Assembly (NCBI RefSeq): GCF_000744815.1
Contig: NZ_JQMQ01000005.1
Span: 2,426,055-2,490,054, forward strand
Length of the DNA stretch: 64,000 bases
DNA from: Phaeacidiphilus oryzae TH49
GTDB taxonomy: Bacteria > Actinomycetota > Actinomycetes > Streptomycetales > Streptomycetaceae
Direction: 5' to 3'
This document shows, piece by piece, positions 42,150 to 51,750 of this stretch (position 1 is the stretch's first letter; each line of letters starts with the position of its first letter). The translations under genes and the position numbers were made by a program. The notes beneath the pieces are model-generated. The model did no database searches, was not told the origin of the DNA, and saw only the letters and a program-made list of their open reading frames with translations.

Positions 42150-42183
42150 CGCTCAACGCGGGGGGTCGGAGGGGGGCCGAAGG

Positions 42184-42945
42184 ATGTCGCAGACGGTGGA
42201 CCGGGCGCTGACCGTGCTGGCCTCGCTGGCCGAGGGTCCCGCCTCGCTGGAGGACGCCGCCCGGCGGATCGGCGTCCACAAGTCCACCGCGCTGCGGCTG
42301 CTGCGCACGCTGGAGGAGCACGGGCTCGTCCACCGCCAGCCGGACTACCGGTACCGGCTGGGCGGGCGGCTCTTCGCGCTGGCCCAGGCCGCGCTGGAGA
42401 ACCTGGACGTCCGGCAGGTGGCGGCCCCCCACCTGGCCGCGCTGAACGAGCGCTGCGGGCACGCCGTCCACCTGGCCGCCTTCGACGCCGACTCCGGGGA
42501 GATCCGGTACGTGGACAAGCTGGAGGGGCACTATCCGGAGCGGCTGCCGACCCGGATCGGCCGGCCGGCCCCACCGACTGCCACCGCCGTCGGCAAGGTG
42601 CTGATGGCCGACCGCACGGCGGAGCTCACCGGGCCGGCCCGGCGGCTGCTGGCCGAGCGGCTGGAGTACCCCGCGTACACCGCCCGCTCGGTGCGCACCG
42701 CCGACGAGTACCTCGCCGAGCTGGACCGGGTGCGGGCCCGCGGCTGGGCCGCGGACCGCGCCGAGCACGAGGAGGCGGTGCACTGCGTGGCGGCGCCGAT
42801 CCTGGGCACGGACGGCAGGGCCATCGCCGCCTGCTCGGTCTCCGCGCCGGCCGTGGCCGCGTCCATGGACGAGCTCCGGGAGCAGGTCCCGGAGCTGCTC
42901 AGGACCACGGCCGCGGTCTCGGCGGAGTACGGGGCGGACGGCTGA
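42184..42945 (+). CDS. IclR-family transcriptional regulator
   Basis: 253 residues. The N-terminal winged helix-turn-helix ([20 protein letters not shown] and [19 protein letters not shown]) is followed by the IclR effector domain with [19 protein letters not shown] and [17 protein letters not shown]. It is divergent from the cysteine desulfurase gene and convergent with the peptide transporter operon, so the target is not obvious. Catabolic genes for an aromatic or other acid are usual partners, but none is adjacent. Confidence 0.88.
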   Translation: MSQTVDRALTVLASLAEGPASLEDAARRIGVHKSTALRLLRTLEEHGLVHRQPDYRYRLGGRLFALAQAALENLDVRQVAAPHLAALNERCGHAVHLAAFDADSGEIRYVDKLEGHYPERLPTRIGRPAPPTATAVGKVLMADRTAELTGPARRLLAERLEYPAYTARSVRTADEYLAELDRVRARGWAADRAEHEEAVHCVAAPILGTDGRAIAACSVSAPAVAASMDELREQVPELLRTTAAVSAEYGADG

Positions 42946-42967
42946 CGGCCGGCCGGGTGGCCGGCCG
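42946..42967. terminator. Hairpin between convergent iclR and dppA1
   Basis: CGGCCGGCC (42946-42954), loop GGGT, GGCCGGCCG (42959-42967). It sits in the 31 bp between the two stop codons and can work for both strands. Confidence 0.55.
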
Positions 42968-42976
42968 GCAGGCTGG

Positions 42977-44740
42977 CTACTTCTCGACGCCCATGCCGGT
43001 GATCGAGACCCGGGCCCAGCCGCGGCTGTAGAAGACGTTGGTGAGCCGGGGGTTGAAGTAGTTGAAGTTCTGCTCGTCCACCTCGGGGATGTAGACCGCC
43101 TGGTCCATCACGATGTGGTCGATCTGCTGGTAGTCGGCGGCGACCTTGGCCGGGTCGGTCTGCCCGCTGGCGTCGTCGATCAGCGAGTTGATCTTCGGGT
43201 CGTTGATCTCGGCGCCGTTGTAGTTGCCGCTGGGCAGGATCTCCCGGCCGTCCACGATCGGCCGCAGGAAGCCGGACGGGGTCTGGTAGTCCGCGCCCCA
43301 GCCGCTGATCTGCAGCCCCCAGCCGTGGGCGCGGACGTAGGCGGGCGTGCCGACGGTGCCGGCCTCCTGCGCCTGGTCGTACTCGTCGACCTGGGCCTTG
43401 ATGCCGACCGCCTTGAGCGAGGACTGCAGGGCGACCGCGCTGTTGATGCTCTTCTGCTTGTTGTTGCCGGTGACGATCGTCGTGCTGAAGCCGTTCGGCT
43501 TGCCGCAGAGCTTCAGCTCCTGCTTGGCCTTGGCCACCTGGGGGTGCCCCTGCTTGAGGTCGTAGGGGTCGTAGGCGTCGTGGCCGGAGAGGGTGCGCGG
43601 GAGCATCTCCTGCTCCAGGGCGCCGCCGCCGAGGGGGCCGCCGCGGGCGGTCTGCATGGCGGTCGGGTCCATCGCGTAGGCGACCGCGCGCCGGCAGTGG
43701 ATGTTGTTGAAGGGCGCCACCGTCTCGTCGATGGTGAGGAAGCGGATGACGCCGGTCGGCACGTCCAGGGTGTTCCGCTTCAGCGCCGGGTTGCTGATCG
43801 CCTTGGCCTGGCTGTCCTGCTGCAGGCCGACCTGGCCGATGTCCAGGTCCGCGCTGTTGCTCAGCAGCTGCGAGTCCAGCATGTTGTCGTTGCTGGTGAC
43901 GGTGAAGTCGATCTCGTTGGGCAGCGCCGGGTGCTCCGGGTCGTCGGCCGCGTTCCACTGGGTGTTGCGGACCATCACCGCGCCCTTGCCGGGCGTGATC
44001 GACTTGAACTTGTACGGGCCGCTGGACTCGGGGTGGAGGGCGTACTTCGCCCCGGTGTCCATCTTCGGCTCCACGGGGGCGGACGGACCCATCGTCAGGT
44101 AGTACGGGAAGTCCGCGTCCGGCTTGGCGAGGTTGAAGACGATGGTCTGGGCGTTCGGGGTCTGGACCGACTTCAGACCCATCTTGTTCGGGTCCTTGTC
44201 CTTGTACGGACCCTGGTACTTCTGGCCCTCGTCCAGCGCCTGCACCAGGTAGACCGGGCCGCCCGGCAGCACATCCTGGGCGAACAGCCGCTCGATCCCG
44301 TACTTCACGTCCTGCGAGGTGATCGGATCACCGTTCTCGAACCGCTCACCGGACTTCAGATGGAAGGTGTACGTCTTGTTGCCGTTGCTGATCACCGGCA
44401 TCGCGGAGGCCAACTCCGGCACCAGCTTGTTGCCCGCCGCGCCGGGGAGGTTGGGGTAGGTCACCAGGGTCTGGGTGAACTGGTGCTCCAGGTCCCAGGC
44501 GAAGCCGTAGTAGGAACGGGCCGGGTCCCAGGAGTCGACGTCCTGGTTGGACCAGAGATCGAGCGTTCCCCCCTTCTTGGTCGAAGGGTTGACGATGCTT
44601 GTGGATGCCGCCGCCATCGCCTGGCCGCCGGCCGCAGTGCCGCTCGAACCGCCGCTCTTGCTGCTGCAGCCGGCCGTCAGCGCCAGTGCGCCGACGGCCG
44701 CCGCCGCGAGCACCGCCCGGGATCTCGTTCTGTCGTGCAT
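42977..44740 (-). CDS. Peptide ABC transporter substrate-binding lipoprotein 1
   Basis: 587 residues, family 5 extracellular solute-binding protein (SBP_bac_5). The signal peptide ends in a lipobox LTAGC, so C25 is lipidated and the protein is anchored outside the membrane. Features include GGTLDLWSNQDVDSWDPARSYY, DPITSQDVKYGIERL and FNNIHCRRAVAYAMDP. It is the last gene of the operon and a paralogue of the receptor at 48900-50651, sharing for example KYQGPYKDKDPNKMGLKSV. A hairpin just before its start could set its own translation level. Confidence 0.9.
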   Translation of the reverse strand: MHDRTRSRAVLAAAAVGALALTAGCSSKSGGSSGTAAGGQAMAAASTSIVNPSTKKGGTLDLWSNQDVDSWDPARSYYGFAWDLEHQFTQTLVTYPNLPGAAGNKLVPELASAMPVISNGNKTYTFHLKSGERFENGDPITSQDVKYGIERLFAQDVLPGGPVYLVQALDEGQKYQGPYKDKDPNKMGLKSVQTPNAQTIVFNLAKPDADFPYYLTMGPSAPVEPKMDTGAKYALHPESSGPYKFKSITPGKGAVMVRNTQWNAADDPEHPALPNEIDFTVTSNDNMLDSQLLSNSADLDIGQVGLQQDSQAKAISNPALKRNTLDVPTGVIRFLTIDETVAPFNNIHCRRAVAYAMDPTAMQTARGGPLGGGALEQEMLPRTLSGHDAYDPYDLKQGHPQVAKAKQELKLCGKPNGFSTTIVTGNNKQKSINSAVALQSSLKAVGIKAQVDEYDQAQEAGTVGTPAYVRAHGWGLQISGWGADYQTPSGFLRPIVDGREILPSGNYNGAEINDPKINSLIDDASGQTDPAKVAADYQQIDHIVMDQAVYIPEVDEQNFNYFNPRLTNVFYSRGWARVSITGMGVEK

Positions 44741-44753
44741 AGCTGGAACGCAC

Positions 44754-44781
44754 CTCCGACAACGTTGTTCTGTTGTCGGAG
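44754..44781 (-). promoter_or_regulatory. Hairpin before dppA1 start
   Basis: CTCCGACAAC (44754-44763) pairs exactly with GTTGTCGGAG (44772-44781) around an 8-nt loop. On the transcript the 3' arm includes the first bases of the Shine-Dalgarno sequence GGAGG, so the stem could partly mask the ribosome site of dppA1, or protect the 5' end of a processed receptor mRNA. Confidence 0.5.
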
Positions 44782-44831
44782 ACTGTCTCTCACCGCTGTG
44801 ATCGCGAAAAGACCTCGGACGTTAAGACTTT

Positions 44832-45953
44832 TCACTCCTGTCCCGCGGCCACCGTCTCCGTCTTCGCCGCCGACGCCGGGGCGTCGGTGTTCTCCGGGAA
44901 GTGGCAGGCCACCTGATGGCCCGTCCGAAGCGCCACCAGCGGCGGCTCCTGGGTCTTGCAGACCTCCTGCGCCTTCCAGCAGCGGGTGTGGAAACGGCAG
45001 CCGCTGGGCGGGTTGATCGGGGACGGCACATCGCCCTTGAGCAGGATCCGCTCCCGCTTCTCCCGGCGCTTGACGTCCGGCACCGGCACGGCCGACATCA
45101 GGGCGACCGTGTACGGGTGCATCGGGGCCGCGTAGATGTCCTCGCGCGGGGCGATCTCCACCACCTTGCCGAGGTACATCACCGCCACCCGGTCCGAGAC
45201 GTGCCGCACCACCGAGAGGTCGTGGGCGATGATGACGTAGGTCAGGCCGAACTCGTTCTGCAGGTCGTCCAGCAGGTTGACCACCTGCGCCTGGATCGAC
45301 ACGTCCAGCGCGGAGACCGGCTCGTCCGCCACGATCATCTTCGGCCGCAGGGCGAGCGCCCGGGCGATGCCGATGCGCTGGCGCTGGCCGCCGGAGAACT
45401 CGTGGGGGTAGCGGTTGTAGTGCTCCGGGCTGAGTCCGCACAGCTCCAGCAGGTCCTGGACGGCCTTCTTGATCCCGCCCTCCGGCTCCACGCCCTGCAG
45501 CCGGAACGGCGCGCCGACGATGGTGCCGACGGTGTGCCGCGGGTTGAGCGAGGAGTACGGGTCCTGGAAGATCATCTGGATGTCGCGCCGCAGCGGCCGC
45601 ATCTGGCCGGTGCTGAGGTGGGTGATGTCCCTGCCCTCGAACTCGACCTTCCCGCCCGTGGGTTCGAGCAGCCGGGTGACCAGCCGGCCCATGGTGGACT
45701 TCCCGCAGCCGGACTCCCCGACGACGCCGAGGGTCTCCCCCGGCATCACCTCGAAGTCGATGCCGTCCACCGCGCGGACGTTGCCGACCTCGCGGCGCAT
45801 CAGGCCCTTGATGATCGGGAAGTGCTTGGTCAGCCCCGTGACCCGGAGCAGCGGCTCGGCTTCGGAGGCCTGCGGGCTCGCCGCCTCGGTCACGTCCGTG
45901 CGCGGCTGCTCCGGCTCCTTGTCCCCAGCCTTGTCGGCGACGTCGTCGGCCAT
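44832..45953 (-). CDS. Peptide ABC transporter ATP-binding protein, DppF/OppF type
   Basis: 373 residues. An acidic Ala/Glu start of about 33 residues precedes the ABC domain: Walker [10 protein letters not shown] (79-87), Q-loop [13 protein letters not shown], signature [17 protein letters not shown], Walker [13 protein letters not shown] and the H-loop IIAHDLS. The oligopeptide/dipeptide C-terminal domain has the Cys cluster [14 protein letters not shown], which binds an Fe-S cluster or metal in some homologues. It pairs with DppD to power import. Confidence 0.93.
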   Translation of the reverse strand: MADDVADKAGDKEPEQPRTDVTEAASPQASEAEPLLRVTGLTKHFPIIKGLMRREVGNVRAVDGIDFEVMPGETLGVVGESGCGKSTMGRLVTRLLEPTGGKVEFEGRDITHLSTGQMRPLRRDIQMIFQDPYSSLNPRHTVGTIVGAPFRLQGVEPEGGIKKAVQDLLELCGLSPEHYNRYPHEFSGGQRQRIGIARALALRPKMIVADEPVSALDVSIQAQVVNLLDDLQNEFGLTYVIIAHDLSVVRHVSDRVAVMYLGKVVEIAPREDIYAAPMHPYTVALMSAVPVPDVKRREKRERILLKGDVPSPINPPSGCRFHTRCWKAQEVCKTQEPPLVALRTGHQVACHFPENTDAPASAAKTETVAAGQE

Positions 45954-46022
45954 GGTTGTTCTCTCGTCTCCTCGACGTGACGTGCTCGTGCGAAGGGCCC
46001 GAGGGCCCGTTGGCCCGCTGGC

Positions 46023-47771
46023 TCAGAGCCGGGGCGCGATCTCCTCGGTGAAGATCTCGTGCCGGGTCTCGGCGGACAGGTGGCAGGCCACCTGGTGGCC
46101 TTCCGCGACGGTCAGCAGCTGCGGGACCTCCGTGCTGGAGGCACCGCCGGTGCGGTCCGCGTACGGGCAGCGCGGATGGAACGCGCAGCCGGACGGCAGG
46201 TTGATCAGGCTCGGCGGAGAGCCCTTGACCGGCATCAGCCGCTCCTGGCGCTCCCGGTCGATCCGCGGCATCGAGCCGAGGAGGCCCCAGGTGTAGGGGT
46301 GCTCGGGCGACTCGAAGATGGTCTTCGCGGAGCCCTTCTCCACGCACTTGCCGCCGTACATCACCAGGATGTCGTCGGCGAGCTCGGCCACCACGCCGAG
46401 GTCGTGGGTGATGATGATGACCGCGGAGCCGAACTCCTCCTGCAGGTCCCGGATCAGGTCCAGGATCTGCGCCTGGACGGTGACGTCCAGGGCGGTGGTC
46501 GGCTCGTCGGCGATCAGCAGCGAGGGGTCGTTGGCCAGGGCCATCGCGATCATCGCGCGCTGCCGCATGCCGCCGGAGAACTGGTGCGGGTAGTCGTCCA
46601 CCCGCCGGTCCGGCTGCGGGATGCCGACGCGGCCGAGGAGGTCGACCGCGTGGGCGCGGGCGGCGCGCTTGGAGGCGTCCGGGTGGTGCACCCGGTAGCC
46701 CTCCATGATCTGCTTGCCGACCGTGTAGAAGGGGTGCATCGCGGTCAACGGGTCCTGGAAGATCATCGCCATCTTCTGGCCGCGGAGCTCGCGCACCCGC
46801 TTGGCGTCGGCGCTGATCAGGTCCTCGCCGTCGAGCCAGATCTCTCCGCTGACGCGGGCGCTGCGCTCACTGCCGAGGCGGTGGAGACCCATGATGGAGA
46901 GCGAGGTGACGGACTTCCCGGAGCCGGACTCGCCGACGATGCCGAGGGTCTTCCCCTTCTCGAGGGTGAAGCTCAGCCCGTCGACGGACTTCACCAGCCC
47001 GTCGTCGGTCGGGAAGTGCACCCGCAGGTCGCGCACCGCGAGGAACTCCCGCGGCGCAACGCCCTTGCCCGCGGCGGCGCCGTCCAGCACCACCTCGCCT
47101 CCGGCCTCGGCCTTCACGGCCTCCGCCGCGCCATCCGCGACACCCTTCCCGGCACCCGCCTGCGCCTCCGCCTTGGCGGCGTCAGCCTTGCCAGAGGCCT
47201 CAGCCTTGACGGCGTCAGCCTGACCGGCGGCCTCAGCCTTGGCGGCCTCAGCCTTGGCGGCGTCAGCCTGACCGGCGGCCTCAGCCTTGGCGGCGTCAGC
47301 CTTGCCCGCAGCCTCCGCCTTGGCGGCGTCAGCCTTGCCCGCGGTCTCAGCCTTCGCGGCGTCAGCCTGGCCAGCGGCCTCAGCCTTCACGGCGTCAGCC
47401 TGACCAGCGGCCTCAGCCTTCACGGCGTCGGCCTTGCCCGCAGCCTCCGCCTTCACGGCGTCAGCCTGGCCAGCGGCCTCAGCCTTGGCGGCGTCAGCCT
47501 GACCGGCGGTCTCAGCCTTGGCGGCGTCGGCCTTGCCCGCAGCCTCCGCCTTGGCGGCGTCAGCCTTGCCCGCAGCCTCAGCCTTCGCGGCATCCGCCTG
47601 ACCCGCCGCCTCAGCCTTGGCGGCGTCAGCGTTGCCCGCCGCCTCAGCCTTCGCAGCGTCAGCCTTGCCGTTCGTGGCGGCCGTTGCGGTGTCCGCCTTG
47701 CCGTTCGTGGCGGCCGTCGCGGCGGCCTTGTCGGTGGTCGCGGGATCGGTCTGGTTCTGGTTCTTGCTCAT
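46023..47771 (-). CDS. Peptide ABC transporter ATP-binding protein, DppD/OppD type, with 11-residue repeat extension
   Basis: 582 residues, where DppD homologues are usually 330-350. Residues 39-197 are about 14 copies of an 11-mer of the type [11 protein letters not shown], flanked by Ala/Thr/Asn and Gly/Ala linkers. The normal ABC domain starts near 243: Walker [10 protein letters not shown] (280-288), Q-loop [11 protein letters not shown], signature [17 protein letters not shown], Walker [13 protein letters not shown], and the C-terminal cluster [15 protein letters not shown]. The start is secure because ATG 47771 overlaps the dppB stop (ATGA). The extension should be one long charged helix on the cytoplasmic side. 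It looks like LEA group 3 repeats, but no function is known. Confidence 0.9.
   Translation of the reverse strand: MSKNQNQTDPATTDKAAATAATNGKADTATAATNGKADAAKAEAAGNADAAKAEAAGQADAAKAEAAGKADAAKAEAAGKADAAKAETAGQADAAKAEAAGQADAVKAEAAGKADAVKAEAAGQADAVKAEAAGQADAAKAETAGKADAAKAEAAGKADAAKAEAAGQADAAKAEAAKAEAAGQADAVKAEASGKADAAKAEAQAGAGKGVADGAAEAVKAEAGGEVVLDGAAAGKGVAPREFLAVRDLRVHFPTDDGLVKSVDGLSFTLEKGKTLGIVGESGSGKSVTSLSIMGLHRLGSERSARVSGEIWLDGEDLISADAKRVRELRGQKMAMIFQDPLTAMHPFYTVGKQIMEGYRVHHPDASKRAARAHAVDLLGRVGIPQPDRRVDDYPHQFSGGMRQRAMIAMALANDPSLLIADEPTTALDVTVQAQILDLIRDLQEEFGSAVIIITHDLGVVAELADDILVMYGGKCVEKGSAKTIFESPEHPYTWGLLGSMPRIDRERQERLMPVKGSPPSLINLPSGCAFHPRCPYADRTGGASSTEVPQLLTVAEGHQVACHLSAETRHEIFTEEIAPRL
47181..47657 (-). 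repeat. 33-bp coding tandem repeat in dppD
   Basis: Fourteen full 33-bp units and one 15-bp partial unit encode AAKAEAAG[Q/K/N]AD, with variants AVKAE and KAETAG. Unit length is a multiple of three, so gain or loss of units keeps the frame. Codons differ between units (GCC/GCG/GCA, GAG/GAA), so the array is not a very recent duplication. Confidence 0.92.
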
Positions 47772-48769
47772 CCCAGCCTCACCCGGGGGTCGACGACGGC
47801 GTACAGCAGGTCAACCACGAGGTTGGCCATGACGATGAAGAACGCGGCGAACAGCGTGACGCCCATGATGGTCGGCACGTCGTTGGTGCTGATGCCCTCC
47901 AGGGCCTCGTACCCGAGTCCGCGGAGGTTGAAGGTCTTCTCGGTGAGGATCGCCCCGCCGAACAGCGCACCGAGGTCCAGGCCGAAGACGGTGAGGATCG
48001 GCGTCATCGTCGAGCGCATCGCGTGCTTGAAGATGACCATCCGCTCGCTCAGCCCCTTGGCCCGGGCGGTCCTGATGTAGTCCTCGCCCATGACTTCGAG
48101 CATGGTGGCCCGGGTGAGCCGCGCATAGGTCGCGGCGTACAGGAACGCGAGGGTGATCCACGGCAGGAGGAGGAACTCCGCCCACTGCGCCGGGTTGTCC
48201 GTGAAGCTCACGTACTGCCCGGACGGCAGCCAGCCGAGGTCGTAGATGAAGATCGCGGAGGCGACCAGACCGGTGAAGTAGATCGGCAGCGAGACGCCGG
48301 CCAGCGCGGTGACCATGCTGATCCGGTCGAAGATGCTGCGCCGGCGCAGCGCGGAGACCACGCCGGTGGCGGTGCCGAAGAGCAGCCAGATCACGGCCGC
48401 GCCGAGGGCCAGCGAACCGGTCACCGGAACGGCGTTGATCAGGGTCGGCCAGACGGGCTGCTCGTTCGCGAACGAGTAGCCCAGGCACGGGGCCGCGCAG
48501 TGGGTGACGTCCGGGCCGTTGTTGTAGTCCCGGCCGGCGAAGATCCCCTTGAGGTACAGCCAGTACTGGTCGGGCACGGAGTGGTTGAAGCCGAGTTTGA
48601 CGCGCAGGCCTTCGATCGCCTGGGGACTCGCGTTCTTCCCGACGTAGAGCATGACGGGATCGGTGCCGCTGATCTTGGGCACCATGAAGAAGATGGCGAA
48701 GGTGACGATCGAGATCACCAACAGCATCACGACGACGTTGGCGAGCCGCCGGAGGATGTAGACGAGCAC
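47768..48769 (-). CDS. Peptide ABC transporter permease, DppB type
   Basis: 333 residues, GTG start. Six membrane spans, the first at MLVYILRRLANVVVMLLVIS. The large outer loop between spans 1 and 2 is typical, and the BPD_transp_1 region has the EAA loop EDYIRTARAKGLSERMVIFKHAMR that docks on the ATPases. The stop overlaps the dppD start by 4 nt. It is transcribed after dppA2. Confidence 0.93.
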   Translation of the reverse strand: MLVYILRRLANVVVMLLVISIVTFAIFFMVPKISGTDPVMLYVGKNASPQAIEGLRVKLGFNHSVPDQYWLYLKGIFAGRDYNNGPDVTHCAAPCLGYSFANEQPVWPTLINAVPVTGSLALGAAVIWLLFGTATGVVSALRRRSIFDRISMVTALAGVSLPIYFTGLVASAIFIYDLGWLPSGQYVSFTDNPAQWAEFLLLPWITLAFLYAATYARLTRATMLEVMGEDYIRTARAKGLSERMVIFKHAMRSTMTPILTVFGLDLGALFGGAILTEKTFNLRGLGYEALEGISTNDVPTIMGVTLFAAFFIVMANLVVDLLYAVVDPRVRLG

Positions 48770-48774
48770 TGCGC

Positions 48775-48845
48775 GCGGTCGGTCCGCGGCCGGCCGCGCT
48801 CCCGGACGACGGGGTTTCCGTCGCCCGGGCGGCGCGGCCGACCGC
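48775..48845 (-). other. Intercistronic hairpin between dppA2 and dppB
   Basis: Outer arms GCGGTCGG/CCGACCGC (48775-48782 with 48838-48845) enclose a stem CCCGG-A-CGACGG / CCGTCG-C-CCGGG (48801-48829). Such structures after a receptor gene commonly stabilise the receptor message and lower expression of the membrane genes. Confidence 0.55.
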
Positions 48846-48899
48846 GACCGGCCTTCACCTGCCCTTCGGACTAACTGTGCTTACGGGGAGGGCGGTTGA

Positions 48900-50651
48900 T
48901 CACTTCTGGACGCCGAGGGCCTGGAAGTCGACCATTCCCAGCTCCTGGATGATGGTGACGTTGGTCAGGCGCGGGTTGCGGTAGTTGAGCGCCTGGTCCC
49001 ACACCGTCGGCACGTACAGCGCGTCATCCATGATCTTGTGGTTGACCTGCTGGTAGAACCCGGCCGCCGCCTGCGGCGAGGTGGCCGCGAGGCCCTCGTC
49101 GAAGAGGTGGTTGATGGTCGGGTCGTTGGTCATCGTGTAGTTGTTGTTGCCCGCCGGCAGGATGAACCGGCCGTCGACCAGCGGCTGCAGGAAGCCGGAG
49201 CCGGACGGGTAGTCCGCGCCCCAACCGAAGACGATCAGGCCGTAGCCCTTCTTCTTCACGGTCGCCGGGGCACCGATGACGCTGGAGGCCTGGGCCCCGT
49301 CGTACTCGTCGATGTTGGCGGTGATCCCGACGGCCTTCAGGGCGGCCTGCTCGGCCTCGGCCGACTTGATCTCCTTGTCCTTGTTGTTGCGGACGGCGAT
49401 CGTCGTCGAGAAGCCGTTCGGCTTCCCGCAGGCCTGGAGCTCCTGCTTGGCCTTGGCGACCTGCTGCTTGCCGGCCGTCAGGTTGTACGGGTCGTAGTTG
49501 TCGTGACCCGGGATGTTCGGCGGCAGCATGTTGCCGGCCAGCGCGCCCGCGGTCGGGCCGCCGCGCGCGGTCTGCAGCGCGGTCGGGTCGGTCGCGTACT
49601 CGATCGCCTTGCGGCAGTGGATGTTGTTGAACGGCGCGACCTGCGGCTGGATCGAGATGTACCGGGTGAAGCCGTCCACCGCGTCGTCGGTGTTGGACTT
49701 CAGGTCCGGGTGGGTCAGGACCTGGGCCTGGGCCTTCTGCTGCACGCCCACCTGGCCGGCGTCGATGTCGATCTGATTGTTGATCAGACGCGAGTCGAGG
49801 TCGTCCTGGTTGGTGGTGACGGTGAAGGTGATCTTGTCCGGCAGCGCCGAGCGGATCGGGTCCGTCGCCTTCGACCAGTTCGGGTTGCGAACCCAGACGG
49901 TCTCCTTGTTGGGCGTGTACGACTGGAACTTGTACGGGCCCGAGGACTCCGGGTGCTTGGTGTAGTTCGCACCGGTGTCCATCTTCGGCTCGACCGGAGC
50001 CGCCCCGCCCATCGCCAGGATGTTCAGGAAGTCCGAGTCCGCCTTCTGCAGGTGGAAGACGATGGTGGAGGAGTCGGGCGTCACCACCGACTTCAGCCCC
50101 ATCTTGTTCGGGTCCTTGTCCTTGTACGGACCCTGGTACTTCTGGCCCTCGTCCAGGATCTGCTGAAGGTAGACCGGACCGCCCGGCAGCACGTCCTGCG
50201 CGAAGACGCGCTCGATGCCGTACTTGATGTCCTGCGAGGTGATCGGGTCGCCGTTCTCGAACTTGATGCCCGAGCGCAGCTTGAAGGTGTAGGTCTTGCC
50301 GCCGTCGGTGACCGTCGGCAGCGCCGTGGCCAGGTCGGGCTGGAGCTTCAGACCCGCCGCACCCGGCTTGCTCGGGTAGGCGACCAGCGTGCGGGTGTAG
50401 AGCCGCTCGAAGTCCCAGACGAACGCGTAGTAGCCGCGCGCCGGGTCCCAGAAGTCGGCGTCCTGGTTGCCCCAGAGGTTGAGCGTTCCGCCCTTCGCGG
50501 TGGACGGATTGACGATCTTGGTGGCCGCGGCGTTGAATCCGGCGCCCTTGCCCGAGGCGCTGTTGCCGTTGTTCCCGCCGCACGCGGTCAGAGCGATCGC
50601 GCTGCAGGCGGCCACGGCCGTCAGGGCCATTGCCTTGCTGCGATGTTTCAC
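48900..50651 (-). CDS. Peptide ABC transporter substrate-binding lipoprotein 2
   Basis: 583 residues from the GTG at 50649-50651, preceded by CGGAGG. The frame extends 44 codons further upstream but without a signal peptide. The lipobox is LTAC with C24. It is an SBP_bac_5 protein, paralogous to the one at the operon end, with the same landmarks DPITSQDIKYGIERV and FNNIHCRKAIEYATDP. Two receptors feeding one permease suggest a widened range of peptides. Confidence 0.9.
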   Translation of the reverse strand: MKHRSKAMALTAVAACSAIALTACGGNNGNSASGKGAGFNAAATKIVNPSTAKGGTLNLWGNQDADFWDPARGYYAFVWDFERLYTRTLVAYPSKPGAAGLKLQPDLATALPTVTDGGKTYTFKLRSGIKFENGDPITSQDIKYGIERVFAQDVLPGGPVYLQQILDEGQKYQGPYKDKDPNKMGLKSVVTPDSSTIVFHLQKADSDFLNILAMGGAAPVEPKMDTGANYTKHPESSGPYKFQSYTPNKETVWVRNPNWSKATDPIRSALPDKITFTVTTNQDDLDSRLINNQIDIDAGQVGVQQKAQAQVLTHPDLKSNTDDAVDGFTRYISIQPQVAPFNNIHCRKAIEYATDPTALQTARGGPTAGALAGNMLPPNIPGHDNYDPYNLTAGKQQVAKAKQELQACGKPNGFSTTIAVRNNKDKEIKSAEAEQAALKAVGITANIDEYDGAQASSVIGAPATVKKKGYGLIVFGWGADYPSGSGFLQPLVDGRFILPAGNNNYTMTNDPTINHLFDEGLAATSPQAAAGFYQQVNHKIMDDALYVPTVWDQALNYRNPRLTNVTIIQELGMVDFQALGVQK

Positions 50652-50754
50652 TTCTCTGTCAACCTCCGAGATAGCCCAGGTCCCCGCGGTCGGGCCCTGG
50701 CAGACGTGGTGTGGACGCCGGACTACGGCTCCACCCGGGTTTTCCGCCGGCCGG

Positions 50755-51750
50755 TCAGCTGCCCTTCGGGTCGAGCGCGTCACGCAGCCCGTCGCCGAAG
50801 AGGTTGAAGGCGAGCACGGTGATGAAGATCGCCACGCCGGGGATGACCATGTAGGCCGGGTCGATCGTGTAGGTCTGCAGGGCGTCCGACAGCATCTGCC
50901 CCCACGACGGAGTCGGCGGCTTGACGCCCACCCCGAGGTAGCTCAGGGCCGCCTCGGTGAGGATGTTGGTCGGGATCATCAGGGTGGTGTAGACGAGGAT
51001 CGGCGCGACCAGGTTCGGCAGCAGCTCCTTGATCAGGATCCGCCCCGGCCGGGCGCCCAGGCTCTTCGCCGCCTCGACGAACTCCCGCTCACGGAGCGAG
51101 AGGGTCTGGCCGCGGACGATGCGCCCGATGTACGGCCAGCCGAAGAAGCCGATCACGACGACCAGCACCCCGATCCGGGGCGCGCTGCCGCTCATCCCGA
51201 AGACCTTGTCCGGGAGCACGGAGATCAGCGCGATGGAGAAGAGCAGCTGCGGGAAGGCCAGCAGCACGTCCATCACCCGGCTGATCACCGCGTCGATCCA
51301 GCCGCCGAAGTACCCGGCGGCGCTGCCCAGCAGCGTGCCGAGGACGACGGCGAGGGCGGCCGCGAGGAAGGCGACCAGCATGGAGACCTGGGCGCCGTAG
51401 ACGATGCGGCTGAACACGTCGCGGCCGAAGGTCGGGTCGACGCCGAGGAGGTGCTTGCCGCTGATCCCGCCCAGTGCCCCCTTCGGAGTGCCCAGGTTCG
51501 GGTCGATCAGTGATCCGTTGGGCTGATCGACCGGGTATCCGAGGAAATGGGTGATCACCGGCGCCAGTACGGCGACCAGGATCAGCAGGATGACCACGGC
51601 GCCGCCGGCGAGGGCGACCTTGTCCCGCTTCAGGCGTTCCCAGGCGATTCGTCCCGGGGATCTGCCCGCGATCTTGACGGCGGCCGGGGCCGGAGCTTCT
51701 ACCGAAGCCTCCAGGGTGGCGCTTCCGCTGTCATGGAGTGGCGCTGTCAT
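50755..51750 (-). CDS. Peptide ABC transporter permease, DppC type
   Basis: 331 residues from ATG 51750. A cytoplasmic start of about 40 residues precedes the first span (LAGGAVVILLILVAVLAPVI). LLGVDPTFGRDVFSRIVYGAQVSML and the EAA loop REFVEAAKSLGARPGRILIKELLPN are typical DppC. It is the first gene of the operon and 103 bp ahead of dppA2. A promoter should lie in the 700-bp region upstream. Confidence 0.93.
   Translation of the reverse strand: MTAPLHDSGSATLEASVEAPAPAAVKIAGRSPGRIAWERLKRDKVALAGGAVVILLILVAVLAPVITHFLGYPVDQPNGSLIDPNLGTPKGALGGISGKHLLGVDPTFGRDVFSRIVYGAQVSMLVAFLAAALAVVLGTLLGSAAGYFGGWIDAVISRVMDVLLAFPQLLFSIALISVLPDKVFGMSGSAPRIGVLVVVIGFFGWPYIGRIVRGQTLSLREREFVEAAKSLGARPGRILIKELLPNLVAPILVYTTLMIPTNILTEAALSYLGVGVKPPTPSWGQMLSDALQTYTIDPAYMVIPGVAIFITVLAFNLFGDGLRDALDPKGS

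Noticed and set aside
47181-47657. CRISPR-like array
   Set aside because: The repeats are contiguous 33-bp coding units without unique spacers, in frame with the dppD ATPase.
46059-48080. Long plus-strand ORF with repeated [10 protein letters not shown]-type units
   Set aside because: It is the complement of the dppD repeat region and dppB. The repeats arise from the coding repeats on the other strand, and there is no family match or start signal.
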